Positions 1 to 8,858 of a DNA stretch of 64,000 nt are shown here, piece after piece. The position numbers and the translations under genes were made by a program. The notes beneath the pieces are model-generated. The model worked only from the letters and a program-made list of their open reading frames with translations, searched no databases and was not told the origin of the DNA. Origin of the DNA: Cordylochernes scorpioides (taxonomy: Eukaryota; Arthropoda; Arachnida; Pseudoscorpiones; Chernetidae); assembly GCA_030710605.1 (NCBI GenBank), contig CP092874.1, positions 39,938,164 through 40,002,163 of the forward strand, given 5' to 3'. Position 1 is the stretch's first letter; the number at the start of each line of letters is the position of its first letter.

Positions 1-485
1 TAAGTGTCTTCTTATCACTTTCTTTGATGTAAAGGAATTGGTACACTATGAATTCGTGCCCGAGGGTCAGACCATTAATCAACATTATTATATTGATGTA
101 TTGCGACGTTTAAGGGAGGCTGTGCATAAGAAACGACCCGAAAATGACATCAGAAAAATTGGCTCTTGCATCATGACAACGCACGGCCACTTACCGCCGT
201 CACTGTACAACTCTATTTGGCTAAACACGGAATTGCTTTACTACCCCAGCCACCCTATTCTCCTGAACTTGCTCCCAACGACTTTTTCCTTTACCCTAAA
301 ATTGAAAAAAAAAAGTCATAAAAGGGCGTCGATTTGACTCAATACCTGAAATAAAGGAGAATACGAAGAATATTTTGAAAAGCCTGAAATATGAGGATTT
401 TCAGAGGTGTTTTGATATCTGGAAAAAAAAAAAAAGATGGAACAAGTGTCTAGATAGTGCCGGTGATTATTTTGAGAAATTTTAA
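1..485 (+). pseudogene. Decayed mariner transposase, C-terminal half
   Basis: Reading across frames gives the second half of a mariner transposase: HYEFVPEGQTINQHYY followed by LRRLREAVHKKRP, then in other frames a catalytic-loop remnant, PPYSPELAPNDFFLYPKLK-like text and a final GDYFEKF before a stop near 483. At least three frame changes and A-runs interrupt it, so it is dead. The N-terminal half lies outside the window. It is a different mariner from the two copies near 29 kb and 55 kb, because residues differ throughout. The element probably ends within the next 60-80 bases, but I could not define its inverted repeat. Confidence 0.85.
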
Positions 486-704
486 ATAAAACTTTATTAT
501 ACTTTTGTATTTCTTTAAATATTTAGCATTCCTGGAAATTATTGATCACACTATGTATATAGAAAACATTTTTTTTTTTTTTGCGTAGAGCACAGCTCAG
601 TATTAGCAATATTTAATAAAGCGTATTAGAAATTGTTAGTCTACATACCAATTTCCTAAGTAAAAAGCAAATTGTAGACTAGATAAGCAAAACCGCGGAT
701 ATAG

Positions 705-830
705 TCGGTGGATGAGAGGGTAACACGCTCGATTCCCGACAATAAATCGGTGGATGAGAGGGTAACACGCTCGATTCCCGACAATAAATCGGTGGATGAG
801 AGGGTAACACGCTCGATTCCCGACAGTCAT
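705..830 (+). repeat. 42 bp tandem repeat, three units
   Basis: Three nearly identical 42 bp units beginning tcggtggatgagagggtaac start at about 705, 747 and 789. They are an expansion of the SINE head; the other copies in the window have a single unit. Confidence 0.9.
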
Positions 831-894
831 GAACCGTGATTGAATTCCGCTTTAAAAATTGTTTAATATGTGAATGGCCTTCACATATTATTCA

Positions 895-965
895 ACAACA
901 ACAACAAAAAAGCCTTTATTTAGGGTCACTGACCCTATACAGGATTCACCAGAGGTATGCATAAG
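895..965 (-). mobile_element. 71 bp 5'-truncated LINE 3' end
   Basis: A perfect 15 bp target duplication, ttcacatattattca (880-894 and 966-980), flanks a 71 bp insert. On the minus strand it ends aataaaggctttttt followed by (GTT)n. The same 3' end closes the LINE fragments near 22.4 kb, 28.3 kb and 59.1 kb. It is an extreme 5' truncation by target-primed reverse transcription. Confidence 0.85.
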
Positions 966-1061
966 TTCACATATTATTCATTGTTCAATTATCATGAACT
1001 AGGTTGCTCTTGCTGAGCGGTACCTATTAATGTGATTTGAACCGCGGATATAATAATTGTA

Positions 1062-2368
1062 CAGGGTGTACCAGGTAAATTGGGAATTTCAACAATGGTA
1101 TTTTAACTGAATTTTTTTTGCAAGTAAAAATTAAAATATCCGAATGAAATTTGACACAGTAGTAGATTAAAGGATATAGTTTTTATTTATTCAATGTAGT
1201 TTCCATTATTAGCTACAACAGTCTCGAGGCGAGTGCGGAATGAAGCACAGACCTTGGCGACGATGACCTTGTCCATTTGGGTCATCACCGTGTGAACTGC
1301 TTTCTTGACAGACTGGATGGTGGTATGAGGAGCTTTGTTGACATCTCTCTCAACAACGCCCCATACATAGTAGTCGAGGGGATTGCAATCTGGAGAATTA
1401 GGGGGCCAAATATCAGGACCCCAGTGACTAGGGACGTTAAGTGTCAGCCACGATTGTGTCTTTTTTTGCCTTATGGGCTGGAGCTGAGTCCTGTTGGAAG
1501 ACATACTTCCTTCCTGCGGCCACCATGTCCATCCAAGGCTTCACAACGGTCTCCAGAACATTGATGTAGGTGTCAGCGTTCATCCTAAGGCCCTTCTCAA
1601 AGAAATGGGGAGGCATGACATCACCTTCACTGCTGATAACGCCAAGGACCATTACGGAGGCAGGAAATTTCGTGTGCATCACGACAGGTATCTCTGAGGG
1701 GTCTTTACAGATCCAGCGATCATTCCTGGGATTTACCTTTTGGTCCACGTCAAAGTTCTTTTCGTCAGAGAAGAACCTTAGCATGCCAAAAGAGTCGTGT
1801 TTCAGGTTGTTGAGGAGGGCAGCAGCCTTTCCTTTTCTGTTATTCTTCATATTCTCAGTCAGCAACTGACCTTTCCGAAGGGCATAAGACTTGAGACCAA
1901 GGTCCTCATGGATAGTTCTGACAATTGTCATAGAGCCAACGTCCATTTCCTTGGCTATGGCCCTCATGCTCTTCCCAGGGTTTCCATCAATCTTCTCCTT
2001 GACATTTTTGACAAATTCTTCGCCTCTTACCCTGTCCGATCGACGCGAGTGCTTTTTCCTTGTAGCTATCCCCTCTTTGTTACTGTCGGCCTCATCAAAC
2101 TGCTTCTTGACACGATAAATAGTGGTTTTGGGCAACTTAAGAAAATCCACTATCTCTTTGGGGCTCCTTCCGGCGCGCAGAGCAACGATGATGGCAGCTC
2201 GATTTTCAAATTCTCGGTTACTCTTCATCACTACACTGCGCACACATGTACTGTTGCATTTTACATGAATATGGCTACGTAATGAAAAAAAAAAACAAGT
2301 TTTTAATCTCAAGTAGTTTTTGTTTTATGGACTGTCAAAGTTAGTCCCAATTTACCTGGTACACCCTG
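1062..2368 (-). mobile_element. Tc1/mariner-superfamily element (DD37D type)
   Basis: Terminal inverted repeats begin CAGGGTGTACCAGGTAAATT at 1062 and end with its complement at 2368, flanked by TA on both sides. The 1307 bp unit holds one transposase gene on the minus strand. Its length and TA duplication fit a complete element. Confidence 0.93.
1187..2228 (-). pseudogene. DD37D transposase, one frameshift
   Basis: This would encode the cut-and-paste transposase of the surrounding element. Reading from the ATG at 2226-2228, the N-terminus is a helix-turn-helix (AAIIVALRAGRSPKEIVDFL...TTIYRVKKQF), followed by a second HTH and the RNase H-like core. The first Asp is in FFSDEKNFDVDQ, the second in FQQDSAPAH and the third in NSPDCNPLDYYVWG. 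Counting across the frameshift gives 37 residues between the second and third Asp, as in the maT/ITmD37D group. The reading frame breaks once at an A-run near 1455-1465, consistent with a single extra A. The rest is open, so this is a young, nearly intact copy. Confidence 0.88.
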
Positions 2369-2589
2369 TAGATAAGGTCGGGGAGTTGAAATTGGTGAAA
2401 CCGCTGGGAGGGTACACCACTGATGAGTCAAGACCTCCCAATATTTTTCATCCTTTCTTTAATGATTTTAGATTTTTTTTAAGTACAGTATAACGTCCCT
2501 GTAAAGGACACCTAATTGCAGAGCCAAAGTGTCCTTTAGGGAGAGGTATCCTCTTAACAGAGAGTTGCTAAATAGTAAAAATGATAATA

Positions 2590-3843
2590 CAGTAGAACTC
2601 CTCAAATTCGGAAATTCTCAAATTCGGAAACTCCCAAATTCGGAAAGTATTGTAATGTTTTTTTTACATACAAAAAATCAATTTTCACATGCTTTTATTT
2701 TGTTGATATTTCAACATTATTTTATTTTATTTTATTTACTTTTACTTTTGCTTTGTTTTTATTTTATTTAATTTAATTTTTATTAGTAATTTATTTTTAA
2801 TTTAAGTGTTTAAATAATTTACTTTTACCGATTATTTATAATCGCTAATTAGGGGTTTATCCCCTTTTTTAAAAGCTTAAATAAATCAACAGTTTCATTT
2901 GACTTTTGTGCTTAGTTTAGGATATTGTCCAATAAGAAGGCAGCATTATTACGTCATAAGCCATTCACGCATTTTTTATTGCAAAGTTGATTCACCTAAA
3001 GTTCAAATTATCAAACATTTTCAGACATTGTAAGTTTCAAATTCTTTTATTCAACTCTCAATTTTTTGCATTTACAAGTTTGTTCTTCAACAAAATGGCA
3101 TCCAAAGAGGAGCGGCAAAAACGAGGCAAGTACCGAATTCTTAAGCTTGGTGAAAAGTTAGATGTTCTTAGTGACATTAAAAAAGGATTAAGCTATACAA
3201 CGATAATGCAAAAGTATAAAATTTCTAAGACAACTGTTTATGATATAAAAAAGTCTGAGCTTAAACTTACAAAGTTTGTTGATTCTACCGAAAAAGATGT
3301 CAAAAAGTTTTCTCAAGTAAAAAAGACTGAAGACAGTTTGGAGCCGGATGTTCCCAGATGCGAAGCGTTGAAAAGTTTGGATGTTGCATTAAAATATTTG
3401 GAAAAGCGCACTGAACCAGAAATGCTTGCAAGCTACAACACCATCAATAGTCTTCGAACTATGCTTATGAGAGAAGAAGAAGCTTTGTTAAACAAGCCAA
3501 AAAAACAGACAACAATCAGCAACTTCTTTGCCAAGCCATAACTTACTTGGCCATCAATTGCATTACATACATAATAAAATATTTTACTATTTTTCATCGG
3601 TTTCATGCTCAAAACTCATAAAAGTCAAGGAACATTTGATTAAAAATCGTAATTAAAATTATGTAATGTACATATAATATTCAACCTAAAATTGTTCATA
3701 TGCTTCAAAATCTTTGTCTCAGTCATCTAAATGCCTATTTATGCCACATAAATATTCACAAATCTAACTCTCTCAAATTCGGAAAATCCTCAAATTCGGA
3801 ATACCTTGCGCCCCAAGCTTTCCGAATTTGAGGAGTTCTACTG
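2590..3843 (+). mobile_element. pogo/Tigger-like element, internally deleted
   Basis: The inverted termini CAGTAGAACTCCTCAAATTC and complement are flanked by TA. Both ends carry short direct repeats of a 12 bp word (ctcaaattcgga), three on the left and at least two on the right, resembling the iterated subterminal transposase sites of pogo-type elements. At 1254 bp it is too short for a full transposase; it encodes only the 148-residue protein listed next. Confidence 0.9.
3095..3541 (+). CDS. pogo-derived protein: DNA-binding domain fused to C-terminal PIP motif
   Basis: An intact 148-residue ORF starts at the ATG at 3095, downstream of a short leader. Residues about 15-55 are a CENP-B/pogo-type N-terminal helix-turn-helix (GEKLDVLSDIKKGLSYTTI then KYKISKTTVYDIKKSE). 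The DDE catalytic domain is missing. The C-terminus ends KKQTTISNFFAKP, and QTTISNFF (138-145) is a textbook PCNA-interacting peptide (Q-x-x-I-x-x-F-F); Drosophila pogo transposase is known to bind PCNA through such a motif. A clean internal deletion that kept the frame on both sides is the simplest origin. It could still bind element ends and act as a repressor. The first 36 codons of the longer open frame, upstream of 3095, look non-coding. Confidence 0.75.
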   Translation: MASKEERQKRGKYRILKLGEKLDVLSDIKKGLSYTTIMQKYKISKTTVYDIKKSELKLTKFVDSTEKDVKKFSQVKKTEDSLEPDVPRCEALKSLDVALKYLEKRTEPEMLASYNTINSLRTMLMREEEALLNKPKKQTTISNFFAKP

Positions 3844-4297
3844 TATTACAAAAAAAAAAAAAACTGTCCTTTGTAGAGAGGTGTCTTTTAGCGCGAGTGT
3901 CCTCTCATGGAGGTTCTACTGTACAACAAAAATAGTGCTATTGCTACGCTCTAGTCAAACTCGTATCTGAATATTGAGTTGTTTTGCAAACAAACACTCG
4001 CGGGCTTACGCACATCAATCCTTAACATTTATCAATTACTGGTGTCCTTTATCATCTTTACGTTTGGTACCGGGGTGATAAACACGATGTTTTAGAGAAG
4101 ATTTAAAATACGAGATGCCATTTTTGTTACGTGAATACCATCCTTCCGTAATTTTATATTATCGATAACTTTGTGTGTGTGTGCATTGTGCATTATTTAC
4201 ACTCAAGGACAGAACTTAAGGAAGTTGTACTTTTCAGCATGTATATCGGGATTCAGACAATTGCTCTGAAAGATATTAGAGTGACCTTTATTGAAGA

Positions 4298-4840
4298 CTA
4301 GACGAATGACCCGGGCAACGCCCGGGTTTACCCGATTAAATGTTTTATTCAAACACTATTCGTTACAATTATAAATTTGGCGCCGTGGATGTCACTCTTT
4401 CGAAACGTCCCGCTCCAAACTTTACAGTCAGATTAGTTACGATATACACATGTGTAAATCTTCAAATCGAGCGAGCGTCTATAAATATTTCGATTTAGAT
4501 CAAGTATTCTAATTATTAAGCGAAATATTATTAATAAAATTTTGAGAAGATATAGATTTTAAACGTATTTATAACCTTGATAGAGGGCGCTGTTCGTGAG
4601 CTAAACAAAATAATATTATTTGTGTGTAAAAACTACATAATCATGTTCTTTATAAATTTTATATAATATTTACGAACGGAAAAATATGTCCAGGGTAGCC
4701 TAGTGGTCATGGCATCTGCCCGGTAAGCGGAAGGTCGTGGGTTCGATTCGCATCCCTTGACACTTTTTTATTTTATCCATTCTGACCAAAATCTATCCGT
4801 AAACTTCACACAGACAGAATAAGGCAATTATATAAGTAGA
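4298..4840 (-). mobile_element. Non-autonomous Helitron carrying a tRNA-like sequence
   Basis: On the minus strand the element starts TCTACTTATATAATTG (ending at 4840) and finishes with CTAG (4298-4301), preceded at about 10 bp by the GC hairpin CCCGGGCGTTGCCCGGG. It lies between an A (4297) and a T (4841), the usual Helitron target, and interrupts the family T MITE. The 3' hairpin and the segment gcgctgttcgtgagcta are shared with the Helitrons at 28802-30484 and 34229-34524. No Rep/helicase is encoded. Confidence 0.88.
4689..4761 (+). tRNA. tRNA-like sequence (Thr-GGT-like), probably a pseudogene
   Basis: The acceptor strands TCCAGGG and CCCTTGA pair with one mismatch. A box-A-like D arm (TAGCCTAGTGGTCA) is followed by an anticodon stem TCTGC/GCGGA around the loop CCGGTAA, which would give anticodon GGT. 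Position 33 is C instead of T, and the T stem has a mismatch. Box B is GGTTCGATTCG and a T6 run follows at 4764. It sits inside a Helitron about 80 bp from its 5' end. The two departures argue for a decayed tRNA or a SINE head. Confidence 0.5.
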
Positions 4841-4874
4841 TACGAGGTAACCAAGTGTGAACAAAATTGCCTCT

Positions 4875-4990
4875 TTAAAATAAAAGACACTTCGGCCATA
4901 AATTGTTTTTATTTTGTCAATTTTCTTGTCGGAGAGTCTTTTAACTTAAATAACTATGAATGCCGGCCAGCCAACCTCTATCTTCAATAT
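4875..4990. mobile_element. Short PLE-type insertion
   Basis: A 12 bp duplication, aaaattgcctct (4863-4874 and 4991-5002), flanks a 116 bp insert. Its end, aactatgaatgccggccagc, also ends the 290 bp insert at 25891-26180, which carries a hammerhead-like core. I infer that both come from the same PLE terminal-repeat family. Confidence 0.6.
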
Positions 4991-5072
4991 AAAATTGCCT
5001 CTGTCTCCTTCAAAAAACAGACAACCGTCGACATCAAAGACATTTCACTCTCTTAAGTTTTGTCCATGAGTT

Positions 5073-6370
5073 GTATTTTACACGAAAGTCGTATGTCTAT
5101 TCACCGTAACGACTAAAAAAAAAAAAAAAGATAACTTAATATGACAGTGACCAGACTTGACTCAGTATCTCAGTTTCATCACGGTCAAACATCGTCATCC
5201 CAGCCACGGTTAGCAAGCCGGGGACCCGGTGAAGAAGTTGTTAAACGGATAGACGAAGCGCAACCCAGACCGAATCAGAGGGTTGTCCGATTGTCTTTTG
5301 TGTGTGGTGACATGAGTGTTGTCACACGCCGGATGTCGCAAGAACAATATGTCACCCTCTCTGTCTGTCTGTGTGTGTCTTAGCTAATTACCCCCTTGTT
5401 TGTCTTTCTGCTCCCCCCATCTGCCACCGGTCATTGTCTCCCCTTCATGTGTCTTGATGGAAGTAGGAATCCTCAAGATCCACTGAAGGCATTTTAACAA
5501 GATGGATTTTTTAACGCTATTTTTTCTTTCAAACACTGGTCAACAATATGTAAATTGAATATGCAAAAGGCTATGTGTATTGTTTACTTATGATGCCTTA
5601 ACAGGCTTTTTTGTACTTGTTGCTCCGTTAAGCATAAGATAGTTGTGCTCAAAACTAAAATATTTGTGAAATCTCTTCAATTACAGAAGCATTTTCCCAT
5701 AGTTTCCCTAAGCGATCTGGTCGAAATCGCTGGCAAGGTTCGTCATGATATACCAGCCAGCTCAGCAAATGTTTTGTGTTGGTTTACAATAAAAAAGAAT
5801 TGGCGCTCACGGGATTTTTAAATGTCTTATGTTAATAAGTGTCATTTAAATACGCTCTTCTAACAATAGTTTTCTTCCATTATTGTAGATATTGTCGCAG
5901 AGTGTCTTGACATTTGCCTGAGCTTGTCATCTGCAATAAACAAAAAGTCCTTGACACTGCATTCTAATTAAGTAGCATCAACGACCAGAAAAACTCCAGT
6001 CATGATGTCACAGGAAGTCGACAGCTCTGACATCGAGGTTGGCCAAAAAGTGCCACAGATGGCGGGCGGCATATGGATTGATTTGTTTCCCCCGCTCAGC
6101 AACAGATCGCCTATGGGTTCTTACGGGATCTTAATTTAAGAGGAAGAGGGAAGCCACGTGTGGCTGACGGTCGTAAAGTTCCATTTCTAATTGTTACGAT
6201 CCCCAGTTTATGGGTGGCCGGCCCAGCTTGCGTGGACATAAAACCACCCGACATCTGCTGCTGTAATTGCATTCCACCAGGACAACTCGGTCGGTCGGTC
6301 GATGGGACTGTTCGGTGACTCTTCATCCTCTTTCTGCCGTGGTTCCTCTAACAGAAAACCTATCCAGTAA
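5073..6370. other. No recognisable gene or repeat
   Basis: I see no coding exon or element here. There is an A15 run near 5115, a (tg)n-rich stretch near 5370, and a mildly GC-rich patch at 5200-5300. An open frame at 5141-5383 has no recognisable domain and looks fortuitous. Confidence 0.5.
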
Positions 6371-6379
6371 AAAAAAAGT

Positions 6380-7115
6380 CCTGGCAAGACACCACTTCTC
6401 GTTATGGTCGGAATGTAAGCCCTACTCCCGGGAAATAAAGCTGCAGCAAGACTTCTCGTTATGATCGGAATGTAAGGCCTACTCCCCAGAAATAAGCCTC
6501 ACCAAGACCTCTCAGTAGGATCATATATCATAGATTTTTCAGAATATCCACAATATAAGCTCCATCCTGAAAATAAGCTCTATCAAAGCCTTTCAGTATG
6601 CTCACATTATAAGTTCTAACCCGAAAATAAGTCCTAGCAAGGCTTTTCAGTATGCTCGCAATATAAGCTTTATTCTGAAAGTAAGCCCTATAGCAAGGCT
6701 TTCGCACACACACAGTATGCTCACAATATAGATTCTAGCCCGAAAAAAATATATAAGCCTTGGTAAGGCTTTTCAATATGCTCATAAGTTTTATTCTGAA
6801 AGTAAGCCCTATAGCAAGGCTTTCGCACACACACAGTATGCTCACAATATAGATTCAGCCCGAAAAAAATATATAAGCCTTAGTAAGGCTTTTCAATATG
6901 CTCATAAGTTTTATTCTGAAAGTAAGCCCTATAGCAAGGCTTTCGCACACACACAGTATGCTCACAATATAGATTCTAGCCCGAAAAAAATATATAAGCC
7001 TTAGCAAGGCTTTTCAGTATGCTCACAATATAAGTTCAGGCCGAAAATATATATAGGCCTTAGTAAGGCTTTTCGGTATATATATGCTCACAATATAAAT
7101 TCTAACCCGGGAAAA
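6380..7115. repeat. ~60 bp minisatellite with 120 bp higher-order unit
   Basis: A degenerate unit of about 58-60 bp (aaggcttttcagtatgctca ... ataagccttagc) repeats roughly a dozen times. In the middle a two-unit block of 120-121 bp recurs, marked by tttcgcacacacacagtatg at about 6700, 6821 and 6941. The outermost units (cttctcgttatgatcggaatg) are the most diverged. It is not coding. Confidence 0.88.
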
Positions 7116-7773
7116 AAAAACCTATGCAGCCAAACAGGCGCCAGATCAATCGAAGAACGTTTTTGTGACAAACGTACTTGACTGTATTCGAAATGTCAAT
7201 TTTTTGCATGTATGTAAATAAATAAATAAACGTGATTCTCTTTAACATGGGAATCAATGTAATGTGCTTGAAAGATAAGGCATCCTCCGAAAATAAACTC
7301 TATTGTTTTCTATCGGACCACAAATCGATATAAGAACGGGTTTCGGGAAACGGCGGTTTTCACATCGCAAAAACGCGCAGATTTTTGGGAGGTCTCGGTA
7401 AAACCTCTCATCCCTAACGGGATTAAGGAAGTCTATCGTTGAATCGGGGGTCGTTAAATAGAAGTTCCACTCTCACTATCGGTGTTACTAACAGTCGCTA
7501 AAGAAGACGGGGAGAGATATTTTGAAAGAGCGATAACAAGTGTACCAAACAAGCGGAGTCAAGAGTCCAGCTGTTGTCCGTGGAGGTCCCAGAGGGAGTC
7601 CTGCTAACTCCATCTACACGGTCCGTGGAGAGTCCAGCCACCAATCTTCTTCTCCGAGAGTCAGTCCGTCTCTTAAGAGACAAACTTTCCTCTTGTTTTT
7701 TCTCCCAACTAGTTTGTTTGTCTGTTTTAAAAGAGTATCTCTTTTTATTTCTCATTGATCTTATTCTTTTCAT
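7116..7773. other. No recognisable gene or repeat
   Basis: The stretch is unremarkable apart from a purine/pyrimidine-rich patch with short internal repeats of gtccgtggag around 7575-7640. Overlapping short ORFs on both strands lack family features. Confidence 0.4.
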
Positions 7774-7783
7774 TCCTTCGTAG

Positions 7784-8109
7784 AGGGGGTCGGTGAAAGG
7801 ATGGTCTAAACCGTTGGTTTTCGACCGCTACGACCCGGGTTCGATTCTCGCATTGGGCACCTTTTTTTCTGATAAAAAAAATAATAATAAAATATGCTCC
7901 AATGGCCCTCGATTCTCGCAAGAGTCTAACCCCACCAGTATGTGCAAGTAACCAAATGGGGCTCTGGCACATTTGTAAGTGCAAAGTCGAACTGCTTTTT
8001 ACATGTGTAGACATGTGGTGCACTTACAGTAAAAGCAGTCGCCTACTTCTACCCACCATGATTACCATGACCTGTACCACGTGTACTAGGGATAAGCAAA
8101 AAAAAAAAA
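7784..8109 (+). mobile_element. tRNA-derived SINE (family A) with target duplication
   Basis: A 10 bp duplication, tccttcgtag (7774-7783 and 8110-8119), flanks a 326 bp insert that starts with a tRNA-like head and ends in an A-run. The head contains an A-box-like GGATGGTCTAAACC, an anticodon-arm-like CGTTGGTTTTCGACCG and box B GGGTTCGATTC. A second full copy lies in reverse at 35089-35408 with a different duplication, which confirms retrotransposition. Confidence 0.92.
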
Positions 8110-8274
8110 TCCTTCGTAGTGAGTCGCCGCATTAGGGATGGTCAGCGATGGATTTGTATTTTAAAATAAACTCTAGCACTAAAGTTGAATCATCTTTAAA
8201 TAGAGAATAAATATGCGATTTTGAATAAAATTATATTTCTCTTCCCCATCATTACATAATATACCTAACTATAA

Positions 8275-8505
8275 GATTTCCTAACTATTTTTTGACGCGT
8301 ATGATTCTTTTTGAATTAAAATATTCTTCTACTGACCTTACTGCAGTGATAAAATAATGGGAGGGTTTACCACTGATGAGCCATGCCCTCACATTAATTT
8401 ATAATTGCAGTAAGGGCAGTAGAAAATTGTTTTAATTCAAAAAAGAATCATACGCATCAAAAATAGTTCAGAATTCTTATAACAGATGGCGCGCTAATAC
8501 ATCAT
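8275..8505. repeat. Foldback repeat (family F), short form
   Basis: Left arm aactattttttgacgcgtat...ttcttctactgaccttactg pairs with right arm cagtaagggcagtagaaaat...catacgcatcaaaaatagtt; the right arm leads into ataacagatggcgcgc. Between the arms is the family marker gggagggtttaccactgatg. It is non-coding and could form a long hairpin. Confidence 0.8.
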
Positions 8506-8573
8506 GTAAATACCTAACTATAACGTTACTAACTCGTTAACGGAGGACTGTTGAGATTGAGATTGAAACTAAT

Positions 8574-8798
8574 TCATTTCAAAGTCCATACAAGATTATA
8601 TAAGGGTAAATACATAAATATGATTATATAATGATAAATATAGGAAAAATAGATATAAATAACTAAAATAAATGATAAATATACATATATATATACAAGG
8701 TCTTCATTGGTGGCGCCCACCGCGAGAAAGACTCCGCCACCGATGGACTGCGAGAGTTCTTTCCCACAGAGTGGGCAGGTCGATGTGTTGGCTGGCAA
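8574..8798 (-). other. Unassigned short ORF with a CPLC motif
   Basis: The 74-residue reading begins MPANTSTCPLCGKELSQSIGG and degenerates into a low-complexity Tyr/Ile tail. The CPLCG pair could be half of a zinc-binding unit, possibly a broken transposon or exon remnant. I do not recognise it, and no partner Cys/His pair is seen. Confidence 0.2.
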
Positions 8799-8858
8799 GA
8801 CTGTTGAAAGTTAGCTATATCCGTAAAATCAACAAAAATATAAGAATATAGTTTAAAT

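Larger units (their letters stand above)
704..1039 (+). mobile_element. tRNA-derived SINE (family B), head tandemly expanded
   Basis: The insertion is bounded by a 13 bp target duplication, aaccgcggatata (691-703 and 1040-1052). The head resembles a tRNA-derived promoter region and the body ends with a segment (gaactaggttgctctt...gagcggtaccta) shared with copies at 41742-41919 and 42105-42275. In this copy the first 42 bp of the head is repeated three times (starting near 705, 747 and 789). A 71 bp LINE end is inserted at 895-965. Family membership rests on the three-way match within the window. Confidence 0.75.
2486..3921. mobile_element. pogo-type MITE interrupted by a pogo element
   Basis: The left end is cagtataacgtccctgtaaa and the right end gaggttctactg, both next to TA. 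The interior (tgcagagccaaagtgtcctt and tgtcctttgtagagaggtgt) matches the uninterrupted 175 bp copy at 15239-15413 and the copy at 37184-37364. The pogo element at 2590-3843 sits inside it, with its own TA duplication. Confidence 0.88.
4200..5072. mobile_element. Tc1-type MITE (family T) with two nested insertions
   Basis: The ends cactcaaggacagaacttaa (4200) and taagttttgtccatgagttg (about 5072) match the termini of copies at 21082-21293, 26755-26905 and 53367-53534. All share an interior with gcatgtatatcgggattca and tgacctttattgaagac. Here the unit is split by a Helitron (4298-4840) and by a 116 bp insert (4875-4990). After removing both, the remainder aligns with the other copies. Confidence 0.8.

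Noticed and set aside
704..830. Three regular repeats that could suggest a CRISPR-like array
   Set aside because: The units are contiguous without unique spacers, they lie in a SINE, and the genome is eukaryotic.
2395..2440. ctgatgag beside gaaaccgctggg in foldback family F (also at 20330, 36090, 47690, 49790), resembling hammerhead core strands
   Set aside because: The order is GAAA first and CTGATGA second with only about 20 bases between, which leaves no room for both a stem III and a stem I hairpin. The surrounding GGGAGGG/CCCTCCC pairing gives a different fold.
5141..5383. An 80-residue ORF in a mildly GC-rich patch
   Set aside because: No recognisable domain, no nearby splice or promoter support, and it ends in a simple repeat.
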